NCBI RefSeq assembly: GCF_047238265.1
Contig: NZ_JBDFMM010000003.1
Span: forward strand, 1-64,000
Length of the DNA stretch: 64,000 nt
Origin: Paenibacillus_F sp047238265
Lineage (GTDB): Bacteria; Bacillota; Bacilli; Paenibacillales; NBRC-103111
Reading direction: 5' to 3'
Part shown: piece by piece, positions 8,001-16,332 of the stretch
Layout: every line of letters begins with the position of its first letter
Position numbering within the stretch: the first letter of the stretch is position 1
Program-made: the position numbers and the translations under genes
Notes under the pieces: model-generated
What the model was told of the DNA's origin: nothing
What the model saw: only the letters and a program-made list of their open reading frames with translations
The model's database searches: none

Positions 8001-8953
8001 TGAGCGTCATCTATACATATCCCGGAACGAATGTACTGATCAATAAGGCAGATATTCGGGATCCGCAAGAACTACATGACTTTGAGCGAGCGAGAGTTGC
8101 TTACCGGCATGCGGAGATTGAACTTGGTGTGGTGAAAATAAAGGGGAACTTTGATTTAGATCATTTGAAAGGGATACACAAGCATCTATTTCAAGATGTA
8201 TATCCTTTTGCTGGAGAGGTCCGAACAGTAAATATCGGAAAAAACGGATTCAGTTTTTGTAATCCTCTTGAATTTGATCGACATACTTACTATGTTTTTG
8301 GTCAATTAAAAGAAGACAATTTCTTGCGAAATCTCAATGTCGATGAGTTCTCTAAAAAAGCAGCTTTTTATTATCAGGAAATTAATTTTGGTCATTACTT
8401 TCGAGAAGGCAATGGAAGGAGCATTCGGACTTTCTTTGAAGAATTATCGAGGGCCGCCGGTTATACACTGGATTGGTCGGCAGTGCCGAAACAAGAATAC
8501 ATGGCCGCGGTGAAAGAAACGGATGATCCTAACAAATTGGAAAGCTTAGTGAATGTCATAAAACGTACGATAACATCTGAAAAAATAAAAGTTGTAGAAA
8601 AACAGGTGGAAGAGAAGAAAGGTAAAGAAACAATCCATGAGAGGAAATGGATCGAGCCTAAGAAAGAATTACTTCTCAAAGATGTATTAAAAAAAACAGA
8701 TGGCCTGCCGGCAATGGATAATGCATTTGATGTCGATTCCGCTATCTTAAATGCTCCCGTAAAAAAGTATGCAATTTCCAAGGCAAACGGAAAGGAGTCT
8801 CTCATGTTCCAGTTAAAAGGACAAGAACAAGTCCATAATATTCGCCTGGAGAAGATCCAGAATCTCTCTAAGCAGCTAAAAAATCAGATGATTGAGCAAG
8901 CAGCTGGACTTACGGCGACGCCTCAGCAGTTAGAACCCTATATGGGCAGGTAA
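8000..8953 (+). CDS. Fic-domain adenylyltransferase toxin (VbhT-like)
   Basis: A 317-residue protein with an intact Fic motif, HYFREGNGRSIR (132-143), containing the catalytic His and the anion-binding GNGR. Fic proteins transfer AMP from ATP to Ser/Thr/Tyr of targets; stand-alone bacterial ones of this class hit topoisomerases or other core proteins. The beta-hairpin flap that positions the target is at about 72-90. Residues 200-317 form an extra charged C-terminal region not needed for Fic activity, whose role is unclear. It is coupled to the VbhA-like antitoxin directly upstream, so I read the pair as an addiction or abortive-type module of the element. Confidence 0.88.
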   Translation: MSVIYTYPGTNVLINKADIRDPQELHDFERARVAYRHAEIELGVVKIKGNFDLDHLKGIHKHLFQDVYPFAGEVRTVNIGKNGFSFCNPLEFDRHTYYVFGQLKEDNFLRNLNVDEFSKKAAFYYQEINFGHYFREGNGRSIRTFFEELSRAAGYTLDWSAVPKQEYMAAVKETDDPNKLESLVNVIKRTITSEKIKVVEKQVEEKKGKETIHERKWIEPKKELLLKDVLKKTDGLPAMDNAFDVDSAILNAPVKKYAISKANGKESLMFQLKGQEQVHNIRLEKIQNLSKQLKNQMIEQAAGLTATPQQLEPYMGR

Positions 8954-9082
8954 GTTTGTGTATCGTTGTATGTCTTTGCAGAAACCCTAAATATAAAGGA
9001 ACAGGATAACACACTCAGCAAAAGGGCTTGTGAAGCCGATAAAATAAGAGTTATTACTTTCAATAGAAAAGGAGGAATTGCT

Positions 9083-9439
9083 TTGTTTTTGGATAAAACG
9101 GAGAGAAGATTGATGATAATAAAGTGCATTTTATATTTGCTTTTTTTAATTGTTGGAATATGGTGGGGGCTTACTACCTGGAATGATTATAAAGACAAAG
9201 TTGAAGTTGCTAATAATGAAATTGAGAACTTAAAAAAGCAACAAATAGATGCTTGGGAAAAGTCGATCGAAGAGAAATACCCAGGTCAATCCGCAAAGCT
9301 CGCTGTAATACCTACGATTAACAATGGCCTAAGACGATATGAGTTTCATGTTACAAAGGACGAAAAAATTACCCACAAGGTATTTGTTGATTTTGATGGA
9401 AACATGACAGAGGGAGAAAATACTGTTTTGCCACAATAA
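9083..9439 (+). CDS. Single-pass membrane protein
   Basis: TTG 9083 lies 7 bp behind GGAGG, giving 118 residues. A hydrophobic helix (about 11-31) is followed by a Lys/Glu-rich helix and a beta-rich extracytoplasmic region. No lipobox is present. It resembles general small anchored proteins of Bacillales; no function assigned. Confidence 0.6.
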   Translation: MFLDKTERRLMIIKCILYLLFLIVGIWWGLTTWNDYKDKVEVANNEIENLKKQQIDAWEKSIEEKYPGQSAKLAVIPTINNGLRRYEFHVTKDEKITHKVFVDFDGNMTEGENTVLPQ

Positions 9440-9475
9440 AGTAAAAGGGAGTAAAATTTAAGGGGTGATTTGATA

Positions 9476-9631
9476 ATGGATGAACTTATGAAAGTTCTGT
9501 TTTACATTCCAAATATTCCTCCGACTTCTAAGGAAGATTACGCAGCTCTTTTTTGGTTTGCACTCGGTTTAATTGGGCATATCGTCTTGTGTTACATTAT
9601 ATTCAAAAAGTTAACCCGTGATATGTGGTGA
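9476..9631 (+). CDS. Small membrane protein (51 aa)
   Basis: ATG 9476 follows AAGGGGTGA and the frame ends at TGA 9629-9631. One hydrophobic helix (about 23-43) is followed by a basic tail. It lies just after the previous membrane protein and may be its partner. Confidence 0.5.
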   Translation: MDELMKVLFYIPNIPPTSKEDYAALFWFALGLIGHIVLCYIIFKKLTRDMW

Positions 9632-9649
9632 CTTGTAATTTACCCTATC

Positions 9650-9805
9650 GGGAGGTTATAAGTCGGCCTGGCCAGACAAGTGCGTCCCGATCGGAAACTT
9701 GCGATCGAAGGTTGAGGCTGCAGGAGGTTTGGGGGACCAGGAACCGGCGTGGGCGGCGCAGCTGGGGCTGACTACCGAAGGTAGAACTCCGGGGTCCCGG
9801 TTTGC
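9650..9805 (+). other. GC-rich intergenic island, possible structured RNA
   Basis: This stretch is much richer in G and C than the AT-rich genes around it. It can form several hairpins: CGATCG...CGATCG, CTACC-gaa-GGTAG and GGGACC...GGTCCC. No convincing gene covers it. I cannot match it to a named riboswitch class. It is distinct in sequence from the 125-bp repeats. Confidence 0.35.
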
Positions 9806-9827
9806 ACAATCCAGTACTTTTCCAAAA

Positions 9828-9857
9828 CAAGGCACAGAATGTCCCTTCTGTGCCTTG
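9828..9857. promoter_or_regulatory. 12-bp perfect inverted repeat
   Basis: CAAGGCACAGAA and TTCTGTGCCTTG are separated by 6 bp. No T-run follows on the plus strand; on the minus strand CTTGTTTTGG follows. A TATAAT lies just downstream at 9866-9871. It could be an operator or a weak minus-strand terminator. Confidence 0.5.
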
Positions 9858-9947
9858 AAATGTGTTATAATATTCCTAAAGGGTTTCTTTTCTATAGCTA
9901 TAAGGATGACAAATTAAGGCACGGAAGATTAACGGGGGATTTGTTTC

Positions 9948-10142
9948 ATGAATAATTACCGGGAAAATACACAGTACAATTTTTTATTTGGAACAGTAGG
10001 CGAAGGGAGAGAATTAAAAACAGTAAAGATCTGGTGTGAGAAAGAATTTGGCATTGAAGTTCCAGTTGAATTGATAAGCGATACTCACTTGTACACACAT
10101 AAGGAAGTATGGCAGCTCTTAGACCGGATTGGTATTGAGTAA
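9948..10142 (+). CDS. Small hypothetical protein
   Basis: A 64-residue protein, ATG 9948 after GGGGGAT. A short alpha/beta protein with a KIWCEKEFGIEVP segment. No family recognised. Confidence 0.55.
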   Translation: MNNYRENTQYNFLFGTVGEGRELKTVKIWCEKEFGIEVPVELISDTHLYTHKEVWQLLDRIGIE

Positions 10143-10174
10143 TACATTACATTGAACAGAAAGGTGTGAATTAG

Positions 10175-10393
10175 ATGTATGAGGTTATCTTAACCGAGAA
10201 ATCATTTTGCCCCATTTGTGAAAATCCAGTTCACTTATTGCAGGATAGAAACGATGTAAACCCAAAATTCTATATATGCCATCCTTGCAATTTCATAGGC
10301 CAAGTAGGGGTTGGACCAGTTACACCGCTTGCAGATCCGAGGGTTCTGAAGAGCGTGAAGAAAGTTCTTGTTTGGCCTAAAGAAACAAATTGA
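10175..10393 (+). CDS. Small zinc-ribbon protein
   Basis: A 72-residue protein with CPIC (about 12-15) and CHPC (about 35-38), the classic two-knuckle ribbon. ATG 10175 is behind AAAGGTG. It precedes the first degenerate GC-rich repeat block. Function unknown. Confidence 0.6.
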   Translation: MYEVILTEKSFCPICENPVHLLQDRNDVNPKFYICHPCNFIGQVGVGPVTPLADPRVLKSVKKVLVWPKETN

Positions 10394-10529
10394 ATAGGAG
10401 AGTGTATTAGCATGTACGATTTCCCAGGCCAAATCGATCACTAAAAGTTGGTGAAATGACTATCAGCCGGAATAGGGGGACTTTATGAAAGGCTCATGGA
10501 TAAAGAACATACTCGGCTGTCCTTCGCTC

Positions 10530-10755
10530 GTCGCCGGCATCCGGTACGAGCAGTCTGCAGAGCTAGAGACGTCCGGAAATCCGGCAACTGGGTCCGTCCA
10601 GAAAAAGCAAAACGGCGGGATCGTCGCGGCGGTGTCTTGAGCCGGCCAATGGCATCCGGTGCGAGCGGTTGAGAGACTGTTGCGCACGATAAATCGTCCG
10701 TTATCCGAATCCGTCTTGGGAGAAGCAAAACGGCGGGGCCACTTTTGCCGGCCAT
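10530..10755. repeat. Two degenerate single copies of the 125-bp GC-rich repeat
   Basis: Two segments begin with GCATCCGG (near 10537 and 10652) and share the AGCAAAACGGCGGG block with units of the 24.9-28.2 kb array. They fill most of the 10393-10811 gap. A 51-codon frame at 10485-10640 with a ribosome site runs into the repeat and may be a small gene disrupted by it. Confidence 0.6.
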
Positions 10756-10810
10756 GTTGCACGGGAAATTTACTGATCGTACATTATGCAGAAGGCGAGT
10801 GGTAGGAGTC

Positions 10811-11020
10811 ATGGAATACATAAAAGTCGAATTCACTATAAAAGCGCGCTCCGGAAGAATTGTACAAAGAGAAGATGTTCAATTCCCAAAAGGGACTTCC
10901 GAACAGGATATTCAAATTGCTTACGATAACTGGAAGGAAAGAATGTACGAGGATTTTGAGCATGATTGGAGATACATAAATCCTGATGGGAGTACATGCA
11001 TTCCACCAATAAACATATAG
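10811..11020 (+). CDS. Small hypothetical protein
   Basis: A 69-residue protein. ATG 10811 follows TAGGAG; the upstream in-frame ATG 10745 lies inside the GC-rich repeat. It is acidic with several aromatic residues (NWKERMYEDF). It is flanked on both sides by copies of the GC-rich repeat. Confidence 0.5.
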   Translation: MEYIKVEFTIKARSGRIVQREDVQFPKGTSEQDIQIAYDNWKERMYEDFEHDWRYINPDGSTCIPPINI

Positions 11021-11037
11021 TGATGGAGTTGTTCTTT

Positions 11038-11130
11038 GCCATCCGGCTGCAGCCAGTGCGAGCATCTGCAGAGATAGGTGGGCCCGGCAGATCCCCTGGC
11101 ATCCGGATTCGTCCACCTCTTTGCAGGACG
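11038..11130. repeat. Degenerate copy of the 125-bp GC-rich repeat
   Basis: Contains two CATCCGG anchors (11039 and 11100) and the blocks CTGCAGAGATAGGTG and GGCAGATCCC seen in the large array. It lies between the previous gene and the recombinase gene. Confidence 0.6.
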
Positions 11131-11173
11131 ATAAAGTGTAGGTTCTCTTTGAGAATACATAAGGAGGATGCAG

Positions 11174-12250
11174 ATGGAAACAACACGTAAAAAAGTCTTA
11201 AGTTTAATTGAAGATGATCATCTAGAGCAATGGTTATCTGCATACCTCAAAACAGTTTATGAAGATAACCAGGACCCTAAAAAGATCGAGCGATGTCTAA
11301 ACCGGTTCTATCATTTTTATTTAGAGCGTTATGAACATGATAAGGTTTCAGGGATTGTAAAACGAGACATCCAGGACTGGCTGAGTTTTCTCTACAAACC
11401 CGAAAAGGACGGAGGAGCTGGATACGCAGCCTCATATGTGAATAGTCACCATTCCGCGTTGGCCGGATTTATAAAATGGCTTCGTGCAGCTGCTCCGCAT
11501 CTGATGCCAAAAGACCCCATGAAGGGTATTCGCGAGATTATGCTTCCGGATCCAGAACCCCGGACTTTAACCCCTCAGCAAATCCTGTCCCTTAAAAATA
11601 TTTGTGACCGCCTTGAACGATTTCATGCCAAAAAAGATCGCCGGCGAGCTGCAAAGACGATCGAGCTAAAAAAATATGCACGTCCGAACAGAGATAGAGC
11701 AATTGTATATGTCTTTTTATCTACGGGGTTGCGCCGCGAAGAGCTCGTTATGATCGATATTGACCAAGTGGTTCCGTCTGATCCGGAACTACTACGCCAA
11801 GCAAGAAGCGCTCGTATTGTTAAGATCCGGGGGAAAGGTAAGACTGAGGGAACCGAGTACTTATCAGCGGAGGCAAGAAGTGCTCTCGCTGATTACCTAG
11901 AACATGAACGTGGGGTTGATGCCGTAGAGGGAGAAACAACGGCGCTCTTTTTAAGCACATCCGGGCGGCCAAAACGTAAAGATAAAGGTCGGCTACATCC
12001 ACGAACGATTAATAAGATATTGGAGCAAATTGGCCAATGGCATGATAATGAAATTCAAGATCCAGCCAGGCACATTTCTCCCTTGTGCCCTCATGATTTA
12101 AGACACACGTTTGCGAACGAAATCGCCAAAAAGCCCGGCGTAACCGAGCAGGATTTGGAGAGGTTGCTGCGTCATCGTAGCAAGAGGTACATCAGTTTAT
12201 ACACGAATCCGCCAGCTGAAAGAACGGCTGGGCTAATTGAAGATCTTTAA
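11174..12250 (+). CDS. Tyrosine recombinase (XerC/D-type integrase)
   Basis: A 358-residue protein; ATG 11174 is behind AAGGAGG. The N-terminal SAM-like core-binding domain covers about 15-125. The catalytic domain carries TGLRREEL (first Arg), a Lys in the beta-hairpin IRGKGKTEG, HDLRHTFANE (His-x-x-Arg), LRHRSKR (the usual LGH is LRH) and the Tyr in ISLYTNP. All essential residues are present, so the enzyme should resolve multimers or integrate the element. A strong terminator follows. No repeat that looks like an attachment site was found next to it. Confidence 0.88.
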   Translation: METTRKKVLSLIEDDHLEQWLSAYLKTVYEDNQDPKKIERCLNRFYHFYLERYEHDKVSGIVKRDIQDWLSFLYKPEKDGGAGYAASYVNSHHSALAGFIKWLRAAAPHLMPKDPMKGIREIMLPDPEPRTLTPQQILSLKNICDRLERFHAKKDRRRAAKTIELKKYARPNRDRAIVYVFLSTGLRREELVMIDIDQVVPSDPELLRQARSARIVKIRGKGKTEGTEYLSAEARSALADYLEHERGVDAVEGETTALFLSTSGRPKRKDKGRLHPRTINKILEQIGQWHDNEIQDPARHISPLCPHDLRHTFANEIAKKPGVTEQDLERLLRHRSKRYISLYTNPPAERTAGLIEDL

Positions 12251-12285
12251 AAAACAATTCGTAAAAGAAGTATCCGGACAAGAAG

Positions 12286-12319
12286 AAATGCCTGGCGTAT
12301 TTACATTCGCCAGGCATTT
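12286..12319 (+). terminator. Rho-independent terminator
   Basis: A 12-bp perfect stem (AAATGCCTGGCG / CGCCAGGCATTT) with an 8-nt loop is followed by CTTTTG. Confidence 0.8.
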
Positions 12320-12535
12320 CTTTTGTGCTTAATAGGATAACTCCATTATATCTCTCTATCATGGCACGCTCTCCACACAGATGATCTATGTAAAATTAAG
12401 AACAATATACTGATTGTACCATGCAGTGAAACATTTTAATACTACATTTTTTAAAAATTTGTGTTATTTAAATGGAGTGCATAATCATTTGAATTTTGAC
12501 TAGACTCTTTAGTAACAACAAAGGGTCGGGGTGCT

Positions 12536-12859
12536 ATGGAAAAAAATACATTGTATGAGATAGGCCAAGCGATACGCGCGGCCCGTATGAATGCAAGGCT
12601 AACACAGGAAGATCTCGCCGAAGCCAGCGGGAAAGAGCGGGGCTACATTAGCGACATAGAACGCGGAGCAAAAAATGTAACCATCCGGACGCTGGACGAA
12701 ATCGCCGAGGCGCTTAACATGGATACCCTTGATATGATACAGCTATACAGGTCGCAGGATGAGACTATCGCGGCAGTTGTAGCGTTATTGGATGGGGAGA
12801 ATGTAGAAGAAAGGAAACGGCTACTCGAAATTTTGAAATTGATATGCGGTCGAAAATAA
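12536..12859 (+). CDS. XRE-family regulator
   Basis: A 107-residue protein, ATG 12536, with an HTH at about 10-65 (LTQEDLAEASGKERGYISDIERG). The C-terminal helix (EERKRLLEILKLICG) may dimerise. It is transcribed alone, with a terminator after it. The 286-bp gap before it carries an AT-rich promoter region and no gene. Confidence 0.8.
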   Translation: MEKNTLYEIGQAIRAARMNARLTQEDLAEASGKERGYISDIERGAKNVTIRTLDEIAEALNMDTLDMIQLYRSQDETIAAVVALLDGENVEERKRLLEILKLICGRK

Positions 12860-12862
12860 TCC

Positions 12863-12931
12863 AATTCCGAGCGGTCACACTCGGAATTAAAAAAGCCGGG
12901 ATCTCCGATAAATCGGGACCCTGGCTTTTTT
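12863..12931 (+). terminator. Inverted repeat followed by terminator
   Basis: The 9-bp repeat AATTCCGAG/CTCGGAATT (12863-12888) is followed by a second hairpin AAAAAGCC...GGCTTTTT ending in T6. The second is a typical terminator and could act on both strands. Confidence 0.7.
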
Positions 12932-12966
12932 AGATATATTTATTGCCTAATGTACAGAGTGTTAAC

Positions 12967-13125
12967 CTAATCCTCTTTAGTTCCTTTAAGAATCCATGTG
13001 CCAACAAGCCAAATAAAAACAAAATTAACAATCATGGATAAAAATGTATCCAGTTTCGTTGAAATAAAAATGACTGCAATTAAAAAAGGGACGGCCAGAA
13101 GTATTCTTTGGGTGCGAGTTTTCAT
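12967..13125 (-). CDS. Small membrane protein (52 aa), possible immunity partner
   Basis: On the minus strand ATG 13125-13123 lies behind AAGGCGGTGG and the frame stops at TAG 12969-12967. The product is basic at the N-terminus with two hydrophobic helices (about 8-21 and 28-45). It lies directly downstream of the secreted protein gene at 13158-13880 in the same direction. Size, topology and position fit a small immunity-type protein, but this is inference only. Confidence 0.5.
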   Translation of the reverse strand: MKTRTQRILLAVPFLIAVIFISTKLDTFLSMIVNFVFIWLVGTWILKGTKED

Positions 13126-13157
13126 TACGTCCACCGCCTTACTACTTATTTCAAAAA

Positions 13158-13880
13158 CTAATTACCATAGTAATCTTTAGTAGTGAGATAAACTTTAGAG
13201 CCTAAGTCCACGTGGGGCTCACTAATTACAGTTTTTTTCAAAATCGTCCGGTAAGGGTCTGCATAAATATCCTCTACATAGTAGTATACATCTCTCCCAT
13301 AGTAATCACTATACGTTTTGTAAAATGTTGTATAAGTATACTTCCAATCTACATGATTGTTAACCCAGCCAGATACAGTAGTGGTGAAACTTCCAATGGC
13401 GGCTGTTGTATATACATTCTTGGTTAAAATACCGCCAATGAGTCCAATCGTATTAGTAACAGCCGCTGAGACAAAAGTAATAACATCCTTTTTAACAGCA
13501 TTTTTATAGTCGTTTGACTTCCTGCTCAATACAATAGTTTCATTCCCCCAAATTGGATCGGATTTAGGGGAGTAGCTATCAGGGTTAGTCACCGTTTTAG
13601 CATTGTGACGATTAGCCAAGAATTTCTCTGCCTCGGCCCGTACACTTGAATTTTCTTGAAGGATGTCAGAATCCTCTGATCCAGCGGCGATGGTAACACT
13701 CACTCCATCTTTTGTTATGATATCCGTATTAGCGCCGGGTGATTCCGTTGTGTTTTCATCCACTTTTGAAGTAGATGACGTTGCCTCATGGTTGGGGGTA
13801 GGGGAAACTGCTAAAGCATTGTACGGAATTGCGGTGACAATAAGTGCGGCGGAAAGTGTGGATAAAATGGTTTTCTTCAT
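13158..13880 (-). CDS. Secreted hypothetical protein
   Basis: A 240-residue protein with a clear signal peptide (residues 1-24, Lys-Lys start and ALA cleavage site); ATG 13880 is behind AAGGGAGAG. After an acidic Ser/Thr-rich linker (25-60) comes a domain with a glycine-rich hydrophobic stretch (about 137-170, including IGLIGGIL) and a Tyr-rich C-terminus (DYYGRDVYYYVEDIY). The hydrophobic stretch and the small membrane protein behind it make a bacteriocin-like role possible. No named family could be confirmed. Confidence 0.65.
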   Translation of the reverse strand: MKKTILSTLSAALIVTAIPYNALAVSPTPNHEATSSTSKVDENTTESPGANTDIITKDGVSVTIAAGSEDSDILQENSSVRAEAEKFLANRHNAKTVTNPDSYSPKSDPIWGNETIVLSRKSNDYKNAVKKDVITFVSAAVTNTIGLIGGILTKNVYTTAAIGSFTTTVSGWVNNHVDWKYTYTTFYKTYSDYYGRDVYYYVEDIYADPYRTILKKTVISEPHVDLGSKVYLTTKDYYGN

Positions 13881-14052
13881 GACTCTTCTCTCCCTTTATA
13901 ACGGTTTTGGTAAGAGTATTTAATAACACATAATCGACATTATCGCACTATTAAAATACTACACAATGAAATACTACCAATAATTTACATGGAAGTCAAT
14001 GGTAATAAATTGTCGTTTTTTATTCTATCACTCGTCATTCGTGGATTGAAAT

Positions 14053-14090
14053 AAGCCTAGATCCAATGAATCTGATACTAGGCTTTTTGT
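14053..14090 (+). terminator. Terminator-like hairpin
   Basis: AAGCCTAG and CTAGGCTT flank a 17-nt loop and are followed by TTTTG. No plus-strand gene lies directly upstream, so it may be a relic or guard the divergent region. Confidence 0.5.
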
Positions 14091-14170
14091 CTACCGGTTT
14101 GGCCACTAGGCAATAAAAACGTTAAATGATAAAATATACAAACATAAGTTCCTATTCGGAGGCGAGTTTC

Positions 14171-14608
14171 TTGAATAAACCGAGGTATGCAACAGCGGCT
14201 GAATTAAGAGTCATAAAAGAATTTTTACTTATACCTATGGTTTTGAGTGTATTTGAACGTGATACGAAGATCATAAACTCTTCCGTGCGATCTCCTGGCG
14301 CTTATGTCGATGCGATAAAAAGAGCAATGGATCTCGCAACAAAAGAAATTACGACAATAAAACAATTCTTTCGTTTAAAGGGGATTAAAATTATTCAACA
14401 GGAGAAGAGGGAAACCGGTGTGCACGCGAGTTATTTGTGCCGCGGGTACCGAAATGATTTAAGTTTACTCTGGAGTTTTATAGAAGCTGAGGTTGACATC
14501 CGTAAGAGGAGATACTTAGGAGAAAATATAAAAGCCATCGTATTGGAGAATGATAACGATCATTTTATACTCTCTAAATCTCCCCCCGTGAACGTAGAGG
14601 ATTTATAA
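14171..14608 (+). CDS. Hypothetical phage-like protein
   Basis: I chose TTG 14171, 9 bp after GGAGG, giving 145 residues; the upstream ATG 14126 has no ribosome site. The protein is helical and basic (VKRAMDLATKEI-type and LKGIKIIQQEKRE segments) and resembles small conserved proteins of Bacillus prophages. I cannot name the family. It is convergent with the XRE gene that starts one base after its stop. Confidence 0.55.
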   Translation: MNKPRYATAAELRVIKEFLLIPMVLSVFERDTKIINSSVRSPGAYVDAIKRAMDLATKEITTIKQFFRLKGIKIIQQEKRETGVHASYLCRGYRNDLSLLWSFIEAEVDIRKRRYLGENIKAIVLENDNDHFILSKSPPVNVEDL

Positions 14609-14947
14609 TTATTTGAAAAACTCATGGAGCATCCTGTAGACCTTTTCGGTTTCGGATGGTTCTTGTTTTTGTAGGAGAACAAGTATCTTAATTAAGGGAT
14701 CGCTTGGATCCTCTTGGGATACAAACTCTTCAAATGAAAAAAGCTCTTGGATAGTTACATTCATAATAGTAGCAATCCTATGTAGCGTATCTACCGTTAT
14801 ATTTATTGCTCCGCTTTCCAAACGAGTTACATAGGAAGAACTTGACTGCATTAATTCCGCTAGTTTCTCTTGCGTCAGCCCTCGACGCTTCCTCACTTTT
14901 TTGATTTCAGCCCCGAGCAGCCGCCGTATCATGATATTTTTCTTCAT
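14609..14947 (-). CDS. XRE-family regulator
   Basis: ATG 14947 on the minus strand follows TAGGAGTGTGG and gives 112 residues; GTG 14956 in frame overlaps the ribosome site. The HTH lies at about 10-65 (LTQEKLAELMQSSSSYVTRLESG). The C-terminal part is acidic and helical. Divergent from the regulator at 15307, with about 350 bp of AT-rich DNA between them that I read as control region. Confidence 0.8.
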   Translation of the reverse strand: MKKNIMIRRLLGAEIKKVRKRRGLTQEKLAELMQSSSSYVTRLESGAINITVDTLHRIATIMNVTIQELFSFEEFVSQEDPSDPLIKILVLLQKQEPSETEKVYRMLHEFFK

Positions 14948-15306
14948 AGTCCACACTCCTAATTATTAGTGTAGACAAACTTTATGTAATTAAACATGTA
15001 CACATATGGTATTAAAATTAGGTATTCACCATACATGAAATGTTTTGTATAATGACATATAGTTACTAAATTACCTGATCTGAGGTAGTAGAATGTGTTG
15101 TTTCTTCGTCTATTGGCATTTTGTTTTTATCTAGCCGCAAAAAGGTTTCTTTGTCTTGTCTTATTGGTCGCCTTATATTTCTGCGCCGTGGTTCTCGGAA
15201 TCTTCTTCTTTATTTCTCTTGTTGGGAAACCTCCAGGCGTATAGAAGTCGGTTGTCATATCAAGTATAATTTCGTTAAAGCCATACAGAAACGCGGGAGG
15301 CATTCT

Positions 15307-15627
15307 ATGATTTTTGGCGATTATATACGGTCTTTACGAACGGCTAAAAGTTTGAAACAATTGCAATTAGCTCAAGCTGCGGATATTGCTGCGCCATTCC
15401 TCAGTCGAATAGAAAAAGGAAAAGTTCCACCACCGTCAGAAGAAGTTTTAATTCGATTAGCGGCTGCATTGGGAGAAGAACCGTATTCATTCACCGTGAA
15501 GGCCGGAAAGGTGCCGGCCGTATTCCAAGAAATTATTTGTAATGATCCAGAAACGTTCGAGTACTTCAGGCGAAAAACAAAAAAATACCATACGTTAAGC
15601 CCAGGCGGCAAGGAAGGGAGTCTATGA
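15307..15627 (+). CDS. XRE-family regulator, paralogue of the 3398 protein
   Basis: ATG 15307 follows GGGAGG; the product has 106 residues. The HTH (about 5-58) ends in LSRIEKGKVPPPSEE, and the tail VKAGKVPAVFQEI is nearly the same as in the protein at 3398. The two probably descend from one regulator duplicated on the element. The ACTTGAG palindromes before 3398 were not seen here. Overlaps the next gene by ATGA. Confidence 0.8.
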   Translation: MIFGDYIRSLRTAKSLKQLQLAQAADIAAPFLSRIEKGKVPPPSEEVLIRLAAALGEEPYSFTVKAGKVPAVFQEIICNDPETFEYFRRKTKKYHTLSPGGKEGSL

Positions 15628-15836
15628 TAATGAAAGATACCGCTATAAAGGAAAAGGAGAGTTTTGAACGTTTAAAATATTACCAAGATAAAACTAAACG
15701 CCTTATGCTGTGTATTTCGGAAATTGCAAATTCAGGAATGAATGCAAATGAAATGCGGGAATTTGCAAAGAACCAATTGGAAGTAGAGAACATCGAAGCC
15801 AGAAGATTGAATGCCCCTCACGTGAAAAATAATTAA
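15624..15836 (+). CDS. Small helical protein coupled to XRE gene
   Basis: A 70-residue protein starting in the ATGA overlap of the XRE gene, behind GGAAGGGAG. Predominantly charged helix, no motif. A terminator follows, so the pair forms a two-gene operon. Confidence 0.6.
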   Translation: MIMKDTAIKEKESFERLKYYQDKTKRLMLCISEIANSGMNANEMREFAKNQLEVENIEARRLNAPHVKNN

Positions 15837-15844
15837 CCTTCAAG

Positions 15845-15870
15845 CCTCGGCCAAAAGCCGGGGTATTTTG
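15845..15870 (+). terminator. Rho-independent terminator
   Basis: A CCTCGGC-caaaa-GCCGGGG stem is followed by TATTTTG after the two-gene operon. Confidence 0.7.
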
Positions 15871-15970
15871 TTGGAAGAAATCGAGTTAATATCTATAAAA
15901 AGATAGAAAAAAGAATGCTGTATAATATAAAAAAACCTTTATTTAATAGGCTATTTTATTGATTGATTCA

Positions 15971-16000
15971 TTGAATTTTGACGGCAAATTATGGTATAAT
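15971..16000 (+). promoter_or_regulatory. Sigma-A type promoter
   Basis: -35 TTGAAT (15971-15976), an 18-bp spacer ending in TGG, and -10 TATAAT (15995-16000), an extended -10. It sits about 70 bp before the LuxR-type HTH gene. Confidence 0.65.
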
Positions 16001-16071
16001 TATTTATATAATAGACTACAAATTTTATCTGAATAAGGATTGTTTATTGTCGAAAAGGAGAGGGAAAACAA

Positions 16072-16332
16072 ATGAAAGTAAGTTCCGAGCGGATTGCAAA
16101 ATTTGCAAGCCAGTATAATCTGACAGAGAGTGAAACTAAAATTTTGTCGAGCATGGCTATACACGGGTATAGCAATGATGAACTTGGTGGTGCCTTAAAA
16201 CTGAGTGTCAAAACGGTAAACAATCATTTAGGTAAAATTTTTTCAAAAACAAGTTGTAATTCGTCGAGAGAGTTATTAGCCAAAATAATCGTCGAACTTT
16301 TACCTAGAGAAAGAAAAGAGGGTGTAAAGTGA
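16072..16332 (+). CDS. LuxR/GerE-type HTH protein
   Basis: An 86-residue protein, ATG 16072 behind GGAGAGGG. Residues about 17-75 match the LuxR C-terminal HTH (LTESETKIL, YSNDELGGALKLSVKTVNNHLGKI). There is no receiver or ligand domain, so it is a stand-alone GerE-like DNA-binding protein. The next gene overlaps its stop. Confidence 0.8.
   Translation: MKVSSERIAKFASQYNLTESETKILSSMAIHGYSNDELGGALKLSVKTVNNHLGKIFSKTSCNSSRELLAKIIVELLPRERKEGVK

Noticed and set aside
9699..9917. 72-codon frame in the GC-rich island
   Set aside because: It crosses the 12-bp inverted repeat and has no ribosome site.
11174..12319. Attachment site next to the recombinase
   Set aside because: I looked for a direct repeat or tRNA-like end near the gene and saw only a terminator, so I do not call att.
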